Shown here: one piece after another, positions 1 through 6,263 of the stretch
Layout of the letters: each line of letters begins with the position of its first letter
Position numbering within the stretch: position 1 is the stretch's first letter
Notes under the pieces: model-generated
What the model was told of the DNA's origin: nothing
Database searches by the model: none
What the model saw: only the letters and a program-made list of their open reading frames with translations
Program-made: the position numbers and the translations under genes
Assembly: GCA_005879205.1 (NCBI GenBank)
Contig: VBLD01000172.1
Location: forward strand, 1-10,368
From: Deltaproteobacteria bacterium
Lineage (GTDB): Bacteria > Desulfobacterota > Binatia > DP-6
Length of the DNA: 10,368 nucleotides
Reading direction: 5' to 3'

Positions 1-330
1 GAAGACCTGGGAGACCTGCGGCACGTAGCGCTGGATCGTCGTGTAGAGCCAGGGGAAGCCGGTGATGTAGACCGTGTGGTTGTCGTCCTCGACCTCGCGC
101 TGGAGCTCCATCATGCGGTCGTAGAGGTAGCGGAAGTCGAGCTCCTCCTCCCAGAAGCCGGCGTGCACGAGGACCGCCGTGTCGTCCTGCGAGACGTAGA
201 GACCCCGGATGCCCTTCGTCGAGTAGACCGCGAACTTGACCCGGTTGGCGTCGTCCTGCGTCTGCGGCACGCCGGGGTAGAAGACCTCGCGGATCTGGAT
301 CGCGCCGCCGTAGGTCGTGATGCTCTTCAT
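1..330 (-). CDS. RND/MMPL-family transporter, continuation downstream of an in-frame stop (partial)
   Basis: This is the second part of an RND-superfamily (MMPL/HAE3-like) transporter. It is read on the minus strand from an ATG at 330-328 and is open to the left edge (110 codons). It begins MKSITTYGGAIQIREVFYPG and includes an acidic stretch (FWEEELDFRYLYDRMMELQ), as expected for the periplasmic porter domain between TM1 and TM2 of this family. It follows directly, in the same frame, the 131-residue N-terminal piece that ends in TAG at 333-331. No Shine-Dalgarno sequence is visible before the ATG, and this piece alone lacks TM1. I therefore read it as the remainder of one gene broken by a nonsense codon rather than as an independent gene. 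The family call is fairly secure; the substrate is unknown. Confidence 0.6.
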   Translation of the reverse strand, partial: MKSITTYGGAIQIREVFYPGVPQTQDDANRVKFAVYSTKGIRGLYVSQDDTAVLVHAGFWEEELDFRYLYDRMMELQREVEDDNHTVYITGFPWLYTTIQRYVPQVSQVF

Positions 331-726
331 CTACGGGTGCGCGATCGACAGCACCTGGTAGGGGACGACGCCTTTGGTCTCGACGATGCGCTTGGTGATC
401 ACGTCGAGCTTCTGGAGCGTCGTCGGGTTGTAGACGTCGCCGTGCTTGACCTCGAGGATGACGGTCAGGATGTTCGCGCTCCCGAACATCCGGCGGAACG
501 TGTTGTAGATGTTGATGTAGGGGTGCCCCTTCCGCCACGTGTACTCGTGGCCGAAGAGGCGCACCTGGCTCGGGCCGGGGTAGAAGTCGAGGAACTGCGG
601 CACCACCTTGATGTAGCGGAGCTCGGCGGCGAAGAAGACGGTCATGACGGCGACCACCACCGCTACGGCGAGCCGGTTCCGCAAGAGGAAGCGGAGATAG
701 GCCTCGATCCAGCGCTTGGGGATCAT
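331..726 (-). CDS. RND/MMPL-family transporter, N-terminal fragment ending at in-frame TAG
   Basis: This is the N-terminal 131 residues of an RND-superfamily inner-membrane transporter. Residues 1-17 are basic and amphipathic (MIPKRWIEAYLRFLLRNR). TM1 spans about residues 18-35 and is followed by the start of the first periplasmic porter domain, including FRRMFGSANILTVILEVKHGD, which is typical of the family. Full-length members are usually 750-900 residues. Here TAG (333-331) ends the frame, but coding continues in the same frame from the next codon. The ATG at 726-724 overlaps the TGA of the upstream YCF48-like gene by 4 bp (ATGA), so translation is probably coupled. YCF48-like/RND pairs recur in proteobacteria, as I recall often near DUF1302/DUF1329 genes, where export of a lipid or hydrophobic compound is suspected. 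Substrate and function here are inferred only. Confidence 0.7.
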   Translation of the reverse strand: MIPKRWIEAYLRFLLRNRLAVAVVVAVMTVFFAAELRYIKVVPQFLDFYPGPSQVRLFGHEYTWRKGHPYINIYNTFRRMFGSANILTVILEVKHGDVYNPTTLQKLDVITKRIVETKGVVPYQVLSIAHP

Positions 727-1742
727 AGGGCCCTCGTCGGTCCCGTGCCCTCGAGGCGCCGGAGCTCGGTGCCGTCGATGCGGAAGACGAGGCCCTCGGC
801 GCCGACCGCGAAGCCATGGCCGCCGGGCGCGATCCACACGGAGCGGATCCAGTTGGCGGCGAGCTCGATCGGCAGCGGCTCGGCCGCCCAGGTGACGCCG
901 CCATCCGTGCTCTTGAGCACCGTGCCCGCGCTGCCGACGATCCACCCGTTCTGCCCCTGCACGAACACGTCGTAGAAGCTCTGCTGGCGCACGGGCGGGG
1001 TCTGCATCTGCCAGCTGGCGCCGCCGTCCTCGGTGTGGAGGATGACGGCGTCGATGCCCACCGCCCAGCCCCGGCGGGCGTCGGCGAAGTGGATGCCGAA
1101 CAGCGTGCTCTCGACCGGCGCGTGCTGCTGGTGGAACGTGCGGCCGCCGTCGTCGCTTGCCATGATGGTCCCGAATTCGCCCGCCACCCGGAGGTGGTCC
1201 GGGTCGCCGTACGAGACAGCGTAGAGGTTCACGTCGCCCGGGTCCACGCCGGTGTCGAGCGCGCTCTCGGGCAGCACGACGTCGGGCGGCACTTGCGACA
1301 CCGTCCAGTGCTGGCCGGCGTCCTCGGTGTGGATCATCGTGCCGTAGTCGCCGACGGCGTGCCCGCGCGCGGGGTTGGCGAAGGCGAGCCCGAAGATGTG
1401 GCGCGTCGAGCCGGTGTTCGCCTGGGTCCAGCTGGCGCCGCCGTCGGTCGTTCCGTAGACGATGCCTTCCTTGCCAGCGATCCATGCCGTCCTGGCATCG
1501 AGACAGGCGATGGCAAGGAAGGGCCGCTTGGTCCCCGCGTCCTGCCGCTCCCAGGTGATGCCGCCGTCGCTGGTGTGGAAGATGCGGCCGAGCTCGCCGA
1601 CCATCCAGCCGTCGCGCTCGGTCGGGAAGCAGGCCCCGAAGAGGCTCTGGCGGACCTCGCGGAGCGACACGGGTGCCGACCTTGCCGAGGCGATGGCGGC
1701 CATGGCGAGCGCGCCGAGAACGGCGGGGACGAGACGGCGCAT
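723..1742 (-). CDS. Secreted YCF48/HCF136-like beta-propeller protein
   Basis: This 339-residue exported protein is of the YCF48-related (photosystem II assembly factor-like, BNR/Asp-box) family. A Sec signal peptide covers about residues 1-23 (MRRLVPAVLGALAMAAIASA). The mature part is built of WxVGxxGxIxxTxDGGxxW blades with Asp boxes at 58-64 (SDGGITW), 99-105, 140-146, 197-203 (DDGGRTF, W replaced by F), 238-244 and 279-285, plus a degenerate last blade (GFAVGAEGLVF). This is consistent with a seven-bladed propeller. A GTG directly before the ATG (1745-1743) could also start it; neither has a clear Shine-Dalgarno sequence. Outside phototrophs these proteins have no established function. 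Overlap with the RND gene suggests a periplasmic partner or assembly factor for that transporter, which is inference. Nothing in this window suggests photosynthesis. Confidence 0.88.
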   Translation of the reverse strand: MRRLVPAVLGALAMAAIASARSAPVSLREVRQSLFGACFPTERDGWMVGELGRIFHTSDGGITWERQDAGTKRPFLAIACLDARTAWIAGKEGIVYGTTDGGASWTQANTGSTRHIFGLAFANPARGHAVGDYGTMIHTEDAGQHWTVSQVPPDVVLPESALDTGVDPGDVNLYAVSYGDPDHLRVAGEFGTIMASDDGGRTFHQQHAPVESTLFGIHFADARRGWAVGIDAVILHTEDGGASWQMQTPPVRQQSFYDVFVQGQNGWIVGSAGTVLKSTDGGVTWAAEPLPIELAANWIRSVWIAPGGHGFAVGAEGLVFRIDGTELRRLEGTGPTRAL

Positions 1743-1758
1743 CACGCGGATGGCCCGG

Positions 1759-1787
1759 CTTTAACCGGGGCGGCTTCGGGGTGTCAA
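1759..1787 (-). promoter_or_regulatory. Sigma70-type promoter of the YCF48-RND operon
   Basis: On the minus strand a perfect -35 hexamer TTGACA (1787-1782) is followed after exactly 17 bp by TTAAAG (1764-1759), a fair -10. Transcription would start near 1752, only about 7-10 nt before the GTG/ATG at 1745/1742. The mRNA would then be nearly leaderless, which fits the missing Shine-Dalgarno sequence. The -10 sits in the loop of a small dyad, CCCGG (1754-1758) and CCGGG (1765-1769). Confidence 0.5.
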
Positions 1788-1794
1788 CGGCCCG

Positions 1795-1807
1795 CCGAAC
1801 CGTTCGG
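1795..1807. promoter_or_regulatory. Operator-like dyad CCGAAC-C-GTTCGG
   Basis: This perfect 6-bp inverted repeat with a single central base lies 7 bp upstream of the -35 hexamer of the YCF48-RND promoter. The position suits an activator or repressor dimer site. No regulator gene is visible in the window and the motif is not one I recognise. At 13 bp in GC-rich DNA, a chance occurrence is possible. Confidence 0.25.
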
Positions 1808-1925
1808 TGCCCGATTGCATCCCTTCGGCCGTCCGAGTCCCATGCGAGCCACGACGCGGTTTGCTCTCGCTGCCCTCCTGTAATAGAGCCGCCGTCGAGC
1901 GCAGCCCCGCTCATGAGGTCTCCGT

Positions 1926-3815
1926 ATGTGTGGAATCGTGGCGGTGCTCGACGTCGGTGGATCGGGCCCGGTGAGCCGTGAAGTGCTCGATCGCATGGCG
2001 CAAGCGGTGGCCCACCGCGGGCCCGACGAGCGCGGGCTCTGGATCGAGGGGCCGGTCGGGCTCGCGGCGCAGCGGTTGCGGGTCGTCGACCTGGAGACCG
2101 GACAGCAGCCGCTGGTCAGCGAGGACGGCAGCATCCGCCTGGTGGCGAACGGGGAGGTCTACAACGCGAGCGAGCTGCGCGCTGCTCTGCTGGCGCGCGG
2201 CCACCGGTTCGCGAGCCGCACCGACACCGAGGTCATCCTCCACGCCTACGAGGACGACGGACCCGCATCCCTCGAACGTCTGGAAGGCATGTTCGCCTTC
2301 GCGCTCTGGGACGGAAGGCGTCGCCGTCTCCTGCTCGCCCGCGATCGTTTCGGGGAGAAGCCGCTCTACTACGCGCAGCTCCCGCGGACGTTTCTCCTCG
2401 CTTCCGAGCTGAAGGCGTTGCTCGTCCACCCCGACGTTCCCCGCGACCTCGATTGGCACGCGCTCACCCAGTACCTCGCGCACGAATACGTGCCGGCGCC
2501 GCAGGCCATCTTCCGCGCCATCCGGAAGCTCGAGCCCGCCCATTACATGACCGTCGGGGCGGACGGCACGCACGCGATCGATCGCTACTGGTCACCGCCC
2601 CGGCCCAGCCGGCAGGCGCCTTCGGCGCCCGAGGCGGCGGACGAGGTGGTGGCGCGGCTCCGCCGCTCGGTCGCCTCCCGCATCCTGTGCGACGTCTCGT
2701 GGGGCTGCCTGCTCTCCGGCGGCATCGACTCGAGCCTGGTCACCGCGCTCGCCACCGAGATCTCCTCGAAGCCCGTCAAGACCTTCGCGATCGGCTTCGA
2801 GGAGCCGACCTACGACGAGCGGCACCATGCGGCGGCGGTCGCCCGGGCCTTCGGGGCGGAGCATCACGAGACCCTCGTCCGCGGTGCCGATGCTCGCAGG
2901 TTGCTCTCCGAGGTGGCGTGCATTCTCGATGAGCCGTTTGCGGACGCGAGCAGCCTGCCGGCGCTCCTGCTGTCTCGCCTGGCGCGAGAACACGTGACGG
3001 TGGCCCTCTCCGGCGACGGGGGCGACGAGCTCTTCTGTGGCTACCCGACGCAGACGGCGCACCGGGCCGCCGAAGCCTATCGCCGTCTCCCCGCCACGGT
3101 GCGCCGCGCCATCGTCTTCGCCGCGGAGCGACTGCCGACCTCGCACCGCTACCTGAGCTTCGACTTCGCCGCCCGCCGCTTCCTGCGCGACGCCGCCAGG
3201 CCGTCCGTCGAGCGCCATCTGCGCTGGATGGGCAGCTTCCCGCCCGAGGCGCAGACGCGTCTCTTGGCGCCCGAGGTCCAGCGCGAGGTCCTGCGCGCGG
3301 ACCCGTACACCGCCGCCCGCGAGGCAGTGACCGCGTGGAGGCCGGAGACCGTGAGCGACGTCGCCACCGCCCTCGACGTCCTCTTCTATCTGGCGGACGA
3401 CAACCTCGTGCAGACGGATCGGGCTTCCATGTCCGTCGCGCTCGAGGTCCGGGCGCCGTTCCTCGACCTCGGCGTCGCCGAGTACGCGCTCCGCCTGCCC
3501 GCCGCGCTTCGCCGCGGTCTCTGGCGGACGAAGCCGCTCCTCCGCCGCGCCGCCCGCACGCTGCTCCCGGGCCGCGTCAGCCGGCGGCGGAAGCACGGGT
3601 TCGGCGTCCCGACCGGCACCTGGCTGCGCGGTCCGCTGCGCGAGCTCGCCGTCGAGCTGCTCGAGCCCGGCCGCATCCGGCGGCAAGGGCTGTTCGACGC
3701 CGCCTACGTCTCGGCTCTGCTCGACCGCCACCTGCGCGGCGTCGCGTATCACCGCAAGGAGCTCTGGACCCTCCTCATGTTCGAGCTGTGGGCCGGGAAC
3801 TACTACGGCACATGA
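1926..3815 (+). CDS. asnB: Asparagine synthase (glutamine-hydrolysing) / AsnB-type amidotransferase
   Basis: This 629-residue two-domain enzyme uses glutamine-derived ammonia to amidate an ATP-activated carboxylate (aspartate to asparagine in AsnB). The N-terminal class II glutaminase has catalytic Cys2 (MCGIVAVLDV), HRGPDERG (30-37), R50, N75-G76-E77 and D100, all expected for glutamine binding. The synthetase domain has the PP-loop SGGIDSS (264-270), SGDGGDELF from residue 362, the conserved DNLVQTDRASMSVALEVRAP segment and RRKHGFGVP near the C-terminus. Nothing essential looks missing. The start is fixed by Cys2 and by GAGGT 6 nt upstream. It overlaps the following glycosyltransferase gene by 4 bp. 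AsnB paralogues of this size beside glycosyltransferases often amidate sugars or surface polymers instead of making asparagine, so the true acceptor is uncertain. Confidence 0.93.
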   Translation: MCGIVAVLDVGGSGPVSREVLDRMAQAVAHRGPDERGLWIEGPVGLAAQRLRVVDLETGQQPLVSEDGSIRLVANGEVYNASELRAALLARGHRFASRTDTEVILHAYEDDGPASLERLEGMFAFALWDGRRRRLLLARDRFGEKPLYYAQLPRTFLLASELKALLVHPDVPRDLDWHALTQYLAHEYVPAPQAIFRAIRKLEPAHYMTVGADGTHAIDRYWSPPRPSRQAPSAPEAADEVVARLRRSVASRILCDVSWGCLLSGGIDSSLVTALATEISSKPVKTFAIGFEEPTYDERHHAAAVARAFGAEHHETLVRGADARRLLSEVACILDEPFADASSLPALLLSRLAREHVTVALSGDGGDELFCGYPTQTAHRAAEAYRRLPATVRRAIVFAAERLPTSHRYLSFDFAARRFLRDAARPSVERHLRWMGSFPPEAQTRLLAPEVQREVLRADPYTAAREAVTAWRPETVSDVATALDVLFYLADDNLVQTDRASMSVALEVRAPFLDLGVAEYALRLPAALRRGLWRTKPLLRRAARTLLPGRVSRRRKHGFGVPTGTWLRGPLRELAVELLEPGRIRRQGLFDAAYVSALLDRHLRGVAYHRKELWTLLMFELWAGNYYGT

Positions 3816-5479
3816 GCCGGAAGCTCCTCCTCGTCGTCGCCCTCGCGGTGCCGCTGTTCGCCTGGCGACTGGGGCGGCCGGGATTCTCGGACACCGAGGG
3901 CATGTACGCCGAGCCGGCCCGCGAGATGGTGCTGACCGGCGACTGGGTCACCCCGCGCATGAACGGCGAGCCGTTTCTCACCAAGCCGCCGCTCGCCTAC
4001 TGGCTCGCGGCCGGCATCATGTCGCTCGCCGGTCCCACGGAGTTCGCCCGCATCGGCTCGACGCTCGCCGCGCTCGGCACGGTGACGATCACCGGTGCGC
4101 TCGGGGCGGAGCTCTTCGGCGAGGGCGCCGGACTGGCGGCCGCTGCCGTGCTGGCCACGACGTTCGGCTTCCTGCTCGAGGCGCGGTTGCTCCGGACCGA
4201 CATGCTCCTCGTCCTGGCGGTCACCGGCGCGCTCTGGGGCTACGTGCGTCTCCGCCGTCACGGTCGCACCGCGGCGGCGGTCGGCCTGTGGGCGGCGGTC
4301 GGCCTCGGCATGCTCGACAAGGGGCTTCTGGCCCTCGTGCTGCCGGGTGCGGCGATCGGCCTCGCCGAGATGGTCGGCGGGGAGCTCGGGCCGCGGACGG
4401 TCGGCGCCCGTTTGCGGGCGCTGCGAGCGCCGCTCGGCATCGCCGTCGTCGCCGCGGTGGTGCTCCCGTGGCACCTTGCCGCAGCGCTGCGCAATCCAGG
4501 ATTTCTCTGGGACTACGTCGTGAACCAGCACCTCCTCGCGTTCTTCGACGCCAAGCTGCCGCGCGACTCGATTCCCGACTCGCTGGCCTTCTTCTGGGCG
4601 ATGTTCTTCGTGCGGACGCTGCCGTGGGGCCTTCTCCTCCCCGCCGCGCTGATCCACGTCAGGCAGGCGCCCGACCGCCGGGCCGAACACCGCCTGGTGC
4701 TGGCCTGGATCGCGAGTGTGCTCGTGGTCTTCTCGCTCGCCACCGGACGGCTCGAGCACTACTCGCTGCCCGCGCTCCCCGCGGTCGCGCTGCTGGTGGG
4801 CGACCTCGTCGCCGAGACCGCGGCGGGCCGCACCCGCATGAGCCGCCTGTGGCTCGTTGCCCCGCCGGCCGCCGTCGCCGGACTCGCGCTCGCGATCGGA
4901 GCACGCGAGCCCGCGGCGCTCATCCACGCGCTCGATCCGACGCTCGCCGGGTATGGGCTGGACCGGCTGGTGAAGCCGGCGGCGCTCACCTCGGCGGCAG
5001 GGCTCGGCACCTTCGCGCTGCTGGTCGCCACGCGACGCGCCCGCCCGGCGATGGTCGTCGGGGTTGCGACGGCAGCCGTGCTCTTCGGGTTCGTCGAGAT
5101 CGCCCGCGAGCGGGTCGAGCCGCTCTTTTCGTGGCGGCCGTTCGCGCGTGCGATCGACGACGCGCCCGACGGCACCCCGGTCTTCTTTCGCGCCTCGGAC
5201 GAGTATCAGCTCTGCGGCGGACTGGACTACTACACCGGCCGCTACGTCGCGCTGCTCGCGCCGCCGGGCTGGTCGCCGCCCACCTTCCTGGCCGGCCGCA
5301 CCGAGCGGCTCTTCGTGCCCCGGACCGAGCTCGAGCGCGCCTGGCGGGGCGGGAAGGCCGTGCTCGTCTCGGACGATGTGCCGGGACCGGCCGACGAGGC
5401 GGCGATCGTCCCCGGGCCGTACGAGCTGCTCGCCCGGGCGGGGGACCGCGTGCTCGTCCGCCCGGCGCGAGGCCGGTAG
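3812..5479 (+). CDS. ArnT/PMT-like (GT39) membrane glycosyltransferase
   Basis: This 555-residue polytopic inner-membrane protein is related to ArnT/PMT glycosyltransferases, which transfer a sugar from a polyprenyl-phosphate carrier to lipid A, protein or another envelope acceptor on the periplasmic side. The diagnostic N-terminal block follows TM1 (about 5-20): FSDTEGMYAEPAREM (25-39) with acidic D27 and E29, then GDWVTPRMNGEPFLTKPPL (43-61) with K58-P-P. RLLRTD is also present, followed by roughly ten further hydrophobic segments and a soluble C-terminal domain. ATG at 3812 overlaps the asnB TGA (ATGA), which fixes the start and implies coupling. An upstream extension of this frame lies inside asnB and is not real. 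It ends in TAG at 5477-5479, 13 bp from the convergent neighbour. Donor and acceptor cannot be told from sequence; ArnT itself (aminoarabinose) is not established. Confidence 0.88.
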   Translation: MSRKLLLVVALAVPLFAWRLGRPGFSDTEGMYAEPAREMVLTGDWVTPRMNGEPFLTKPPLAYWLAAGIMSLAGPTEFARIGSTLAALGTVTITGALGAELFGEGAGLAAAAVLATTFGFLLEARLLRTDMLLVLAVTGALWGYVRLRRHGRTAAAVGLWAAVGLGMLDKGLLALVLPGAAIGLAEMVGGELGPRTVGARLRALRAPLGIAVVAAVVLPWHLAAALRNPGFLWDYVVNQHLLAFFDAKLPRDSIPDSLAFFWAMFFVRTLPWGLLLPAALIHVRQAPDRRAEHRLVLAWIASVLVVFSLATGRLEHYSLPALPAVALLVGDLVAETAAGRTRMSRLWLVAPPAAVAGLALAIGAREPAALIHALDPTLAGYGLDRLVKPAALTSAAGLGTFALLVATRRARPAMVVGVATAAVLFGFVEIARERVEPLFSWRPFARAIDDAPDGTPVFFRASDEYQLCGGLDYYTGRYVALLAPPGWSPPTFLAGRTERLFVPRTELERAWRGGKAVLVSDDVPGPADEAAIVPGPYELLARAGDRVLVRPARGR

Positions 5480-5492
5480 CACCGTCGGCGGC

Positions 5493-6164
5493 TCAGCGCC
5501 CCATCGGCACGGACTGCTGGAGCGGGCCGCTGGTCCCCGTGCCGCGGTTGACGTCGAGGGTGTGGTTCTCGATCCAGTCGATCTCGCTGCAGAGAGCGAC
5601 CGCAATCGCCGCCGCCGTGCCGGGCGCGACGTCGCCCGGCAGGACGCCGTCGTAGATGCGGGCCGATTCCTGGTACGGGCTGATCTTGACCCGGAGCCAC
5701 CCGACCTCGCCGCTCGTCTGGGCGATCCGTGACAGCACCGGCGGGCCGCCGCCCGTCACCGTGCGCTCGAAGGTGCTGGTCCGCAGTAAGGCGCCGCCCG
5801 CGGGGCGCAGGGTCAGCGAGATTGCGTTGTCGTCCCAGCTCGGGTCGACGTCCGTCACGATGGGGGACATCGGAGAGCGGCCACCACGGACCCGGACGGT
5901 GGCGGGCGCGGTCAGCCAGAGGCCGGCGACGGTCTGCCCGTCCCGCGTGAGGACGAACGTGGGGGCGCCGCCCCAGCGAAACCATCCCGGGGGCTCGACC
6001 AGGCCGCCGGCCCCGTCCGGCAGGCGGTCGAGCACGATCCGAGCGTGCTCGCGGTGGGCGGCGAAGTTGACGCCGGTGTCGATCGGCACGGTCGGGCGTG
6101 ACGCCAGGCGACAACTGGAGGATGCGAGGAGAGCGACGAGCACGACGCCGGCGAAGACCCGCAT
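5493..6164 (-). CDS. Putative exported or lipoprotein-like protein of unknown function
   Basis: This 223-residue protein matches no family I recognise. It opens with a short hydrophobic signal (MRVFAGVVLVALLASSSC) ending at Cys18. That is lipobox-like, but -3 is Ser rather than Leu/Val/Ile, so lipidation is uncertain. The rest is soluble and beta-rich in appearance (FVLTRDGQTVAGLWLTAPATVRVRGG), with a second Cys near the C-terminus in ALCSEIDWIEN. ATG at 6164 is chosen because the signal begins there. An in-frame ATG at 6257 would add 31 residues unlike a signal peptide and would place the long hairpin inside the coding sequence. No good Shine-Dalgarno sequence is seen. It converges on the glycosyltransferase gene with 13 bp between stops and no obvious bidirectional terminator. 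Confidence 0.65.
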   Translation of the reverse strand: MRVFAGVVLVALLASSSCRLASRPTVPIDTGVNFAAHREHARIVLDRLPDGAGGLVEPPGWFRWGGAPTFVLTRDGQTVAGLWLTAPATVRVRGGRSPMSPIVTDVDPSWDDNAISLTLRPAGGALLRTSTFERTVTGGGPPVLSRIAQTSGEVGWLRVKISPYQESARIYDGVLPGDVAPGTAAAIAVALCSEIDWIENHTLDVNRGTGTSGPLQQSVPMGR

Positions 6165-6207
6165 GTCGACGTTCAGTGCAACGTTCTGGACACGCTGGCA
6201 AGAACGC

Positions 6208-6249
6208 GGAGCGAAGCCTCTTCCACGTTCACGTGGGAGGCTTCGCTCC
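6208..6249 (-). terminator. Long perfect hairpin, probable terminator after the cysteine-rich gene
   Basis: A 13-bp perfect inverted repeat, GGAGCGAAGCCTC (6208-6220) and GAGGCTTCGCTCC (6237-6249), encloses a second repeat, CCACGT (6223-6228) and ACGTGG (6231-6236). Only a 2-nt TT bulge interrupts the stem, giving about 18 paired bases with a tiny loop. It lies 14 bp past the stop of the minus-strand cysteine-rich gene and before the next start at 6164. The best reading is an intrinsic terminator or mRNA-end stabiliser for the porin operon. A strong T-run is missing: GCGTTCTT follows on the minus strand. Confidence 0.65.
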
Positions 6250-6263
6250 ATGCTCATCGACCG

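Larger units (their letters stand above)
1743..1925. promoter_or_regulatory. Divergent intergenic region between YCF48-like gene and asnB
   Basis: These 183 bp separate two divergent transcription units. On the minus side there is a good sigma70-type promoter and two dyads, listed separately. On the plus side only a weak candidate is visible: TAATAG at 1881-1886, without a convincing -35 at 17 bp. A GAGGT at 1915-1919 lies 6 nt before the asnB ATG and is a plausible ribosome binding site. No coding sequence is supported here. Confidence 0.5.

Noticed and set aside
331..333. TAG recoded as an amino acid genome-wide
   Set aside because: TAG ends two other well-supported genes in the window (5477-5479 and 6266-6264), so it functions as a normal stop here.
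727..1914. N-terminal 396-codon extension of the RND fragment frame
   Set aside because: It lies out of frame over the YCF48-like gene and is low-complexity Arg-rich. The true start is the ATG at 726, which overlaps the YCF48 stop.
5465..5500. Bidirectional terminator between the convergent genes
   Set aside because: Only 4-bp stems such as CGGT-AGC-ACCG are present, too weak to call.
3803..5605. Long 600-codon open frame antisense to the glycosyltransferase gene
   Set aside because: It is Arg/Gly/Glu/His-rich with no domain or signal and mirrors the codon bias of the real plus-strand gene. Such antisense open frames are expected in GC-rich DNA.
6165..6257. Upstream extension of the orphan exported-protein gene
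   Set aside because: It would put a long perfect hairpin in the coding sequence and mask the hydrophobic signal that begins at 6164. No ribosome binding site precedes ATG 6257.
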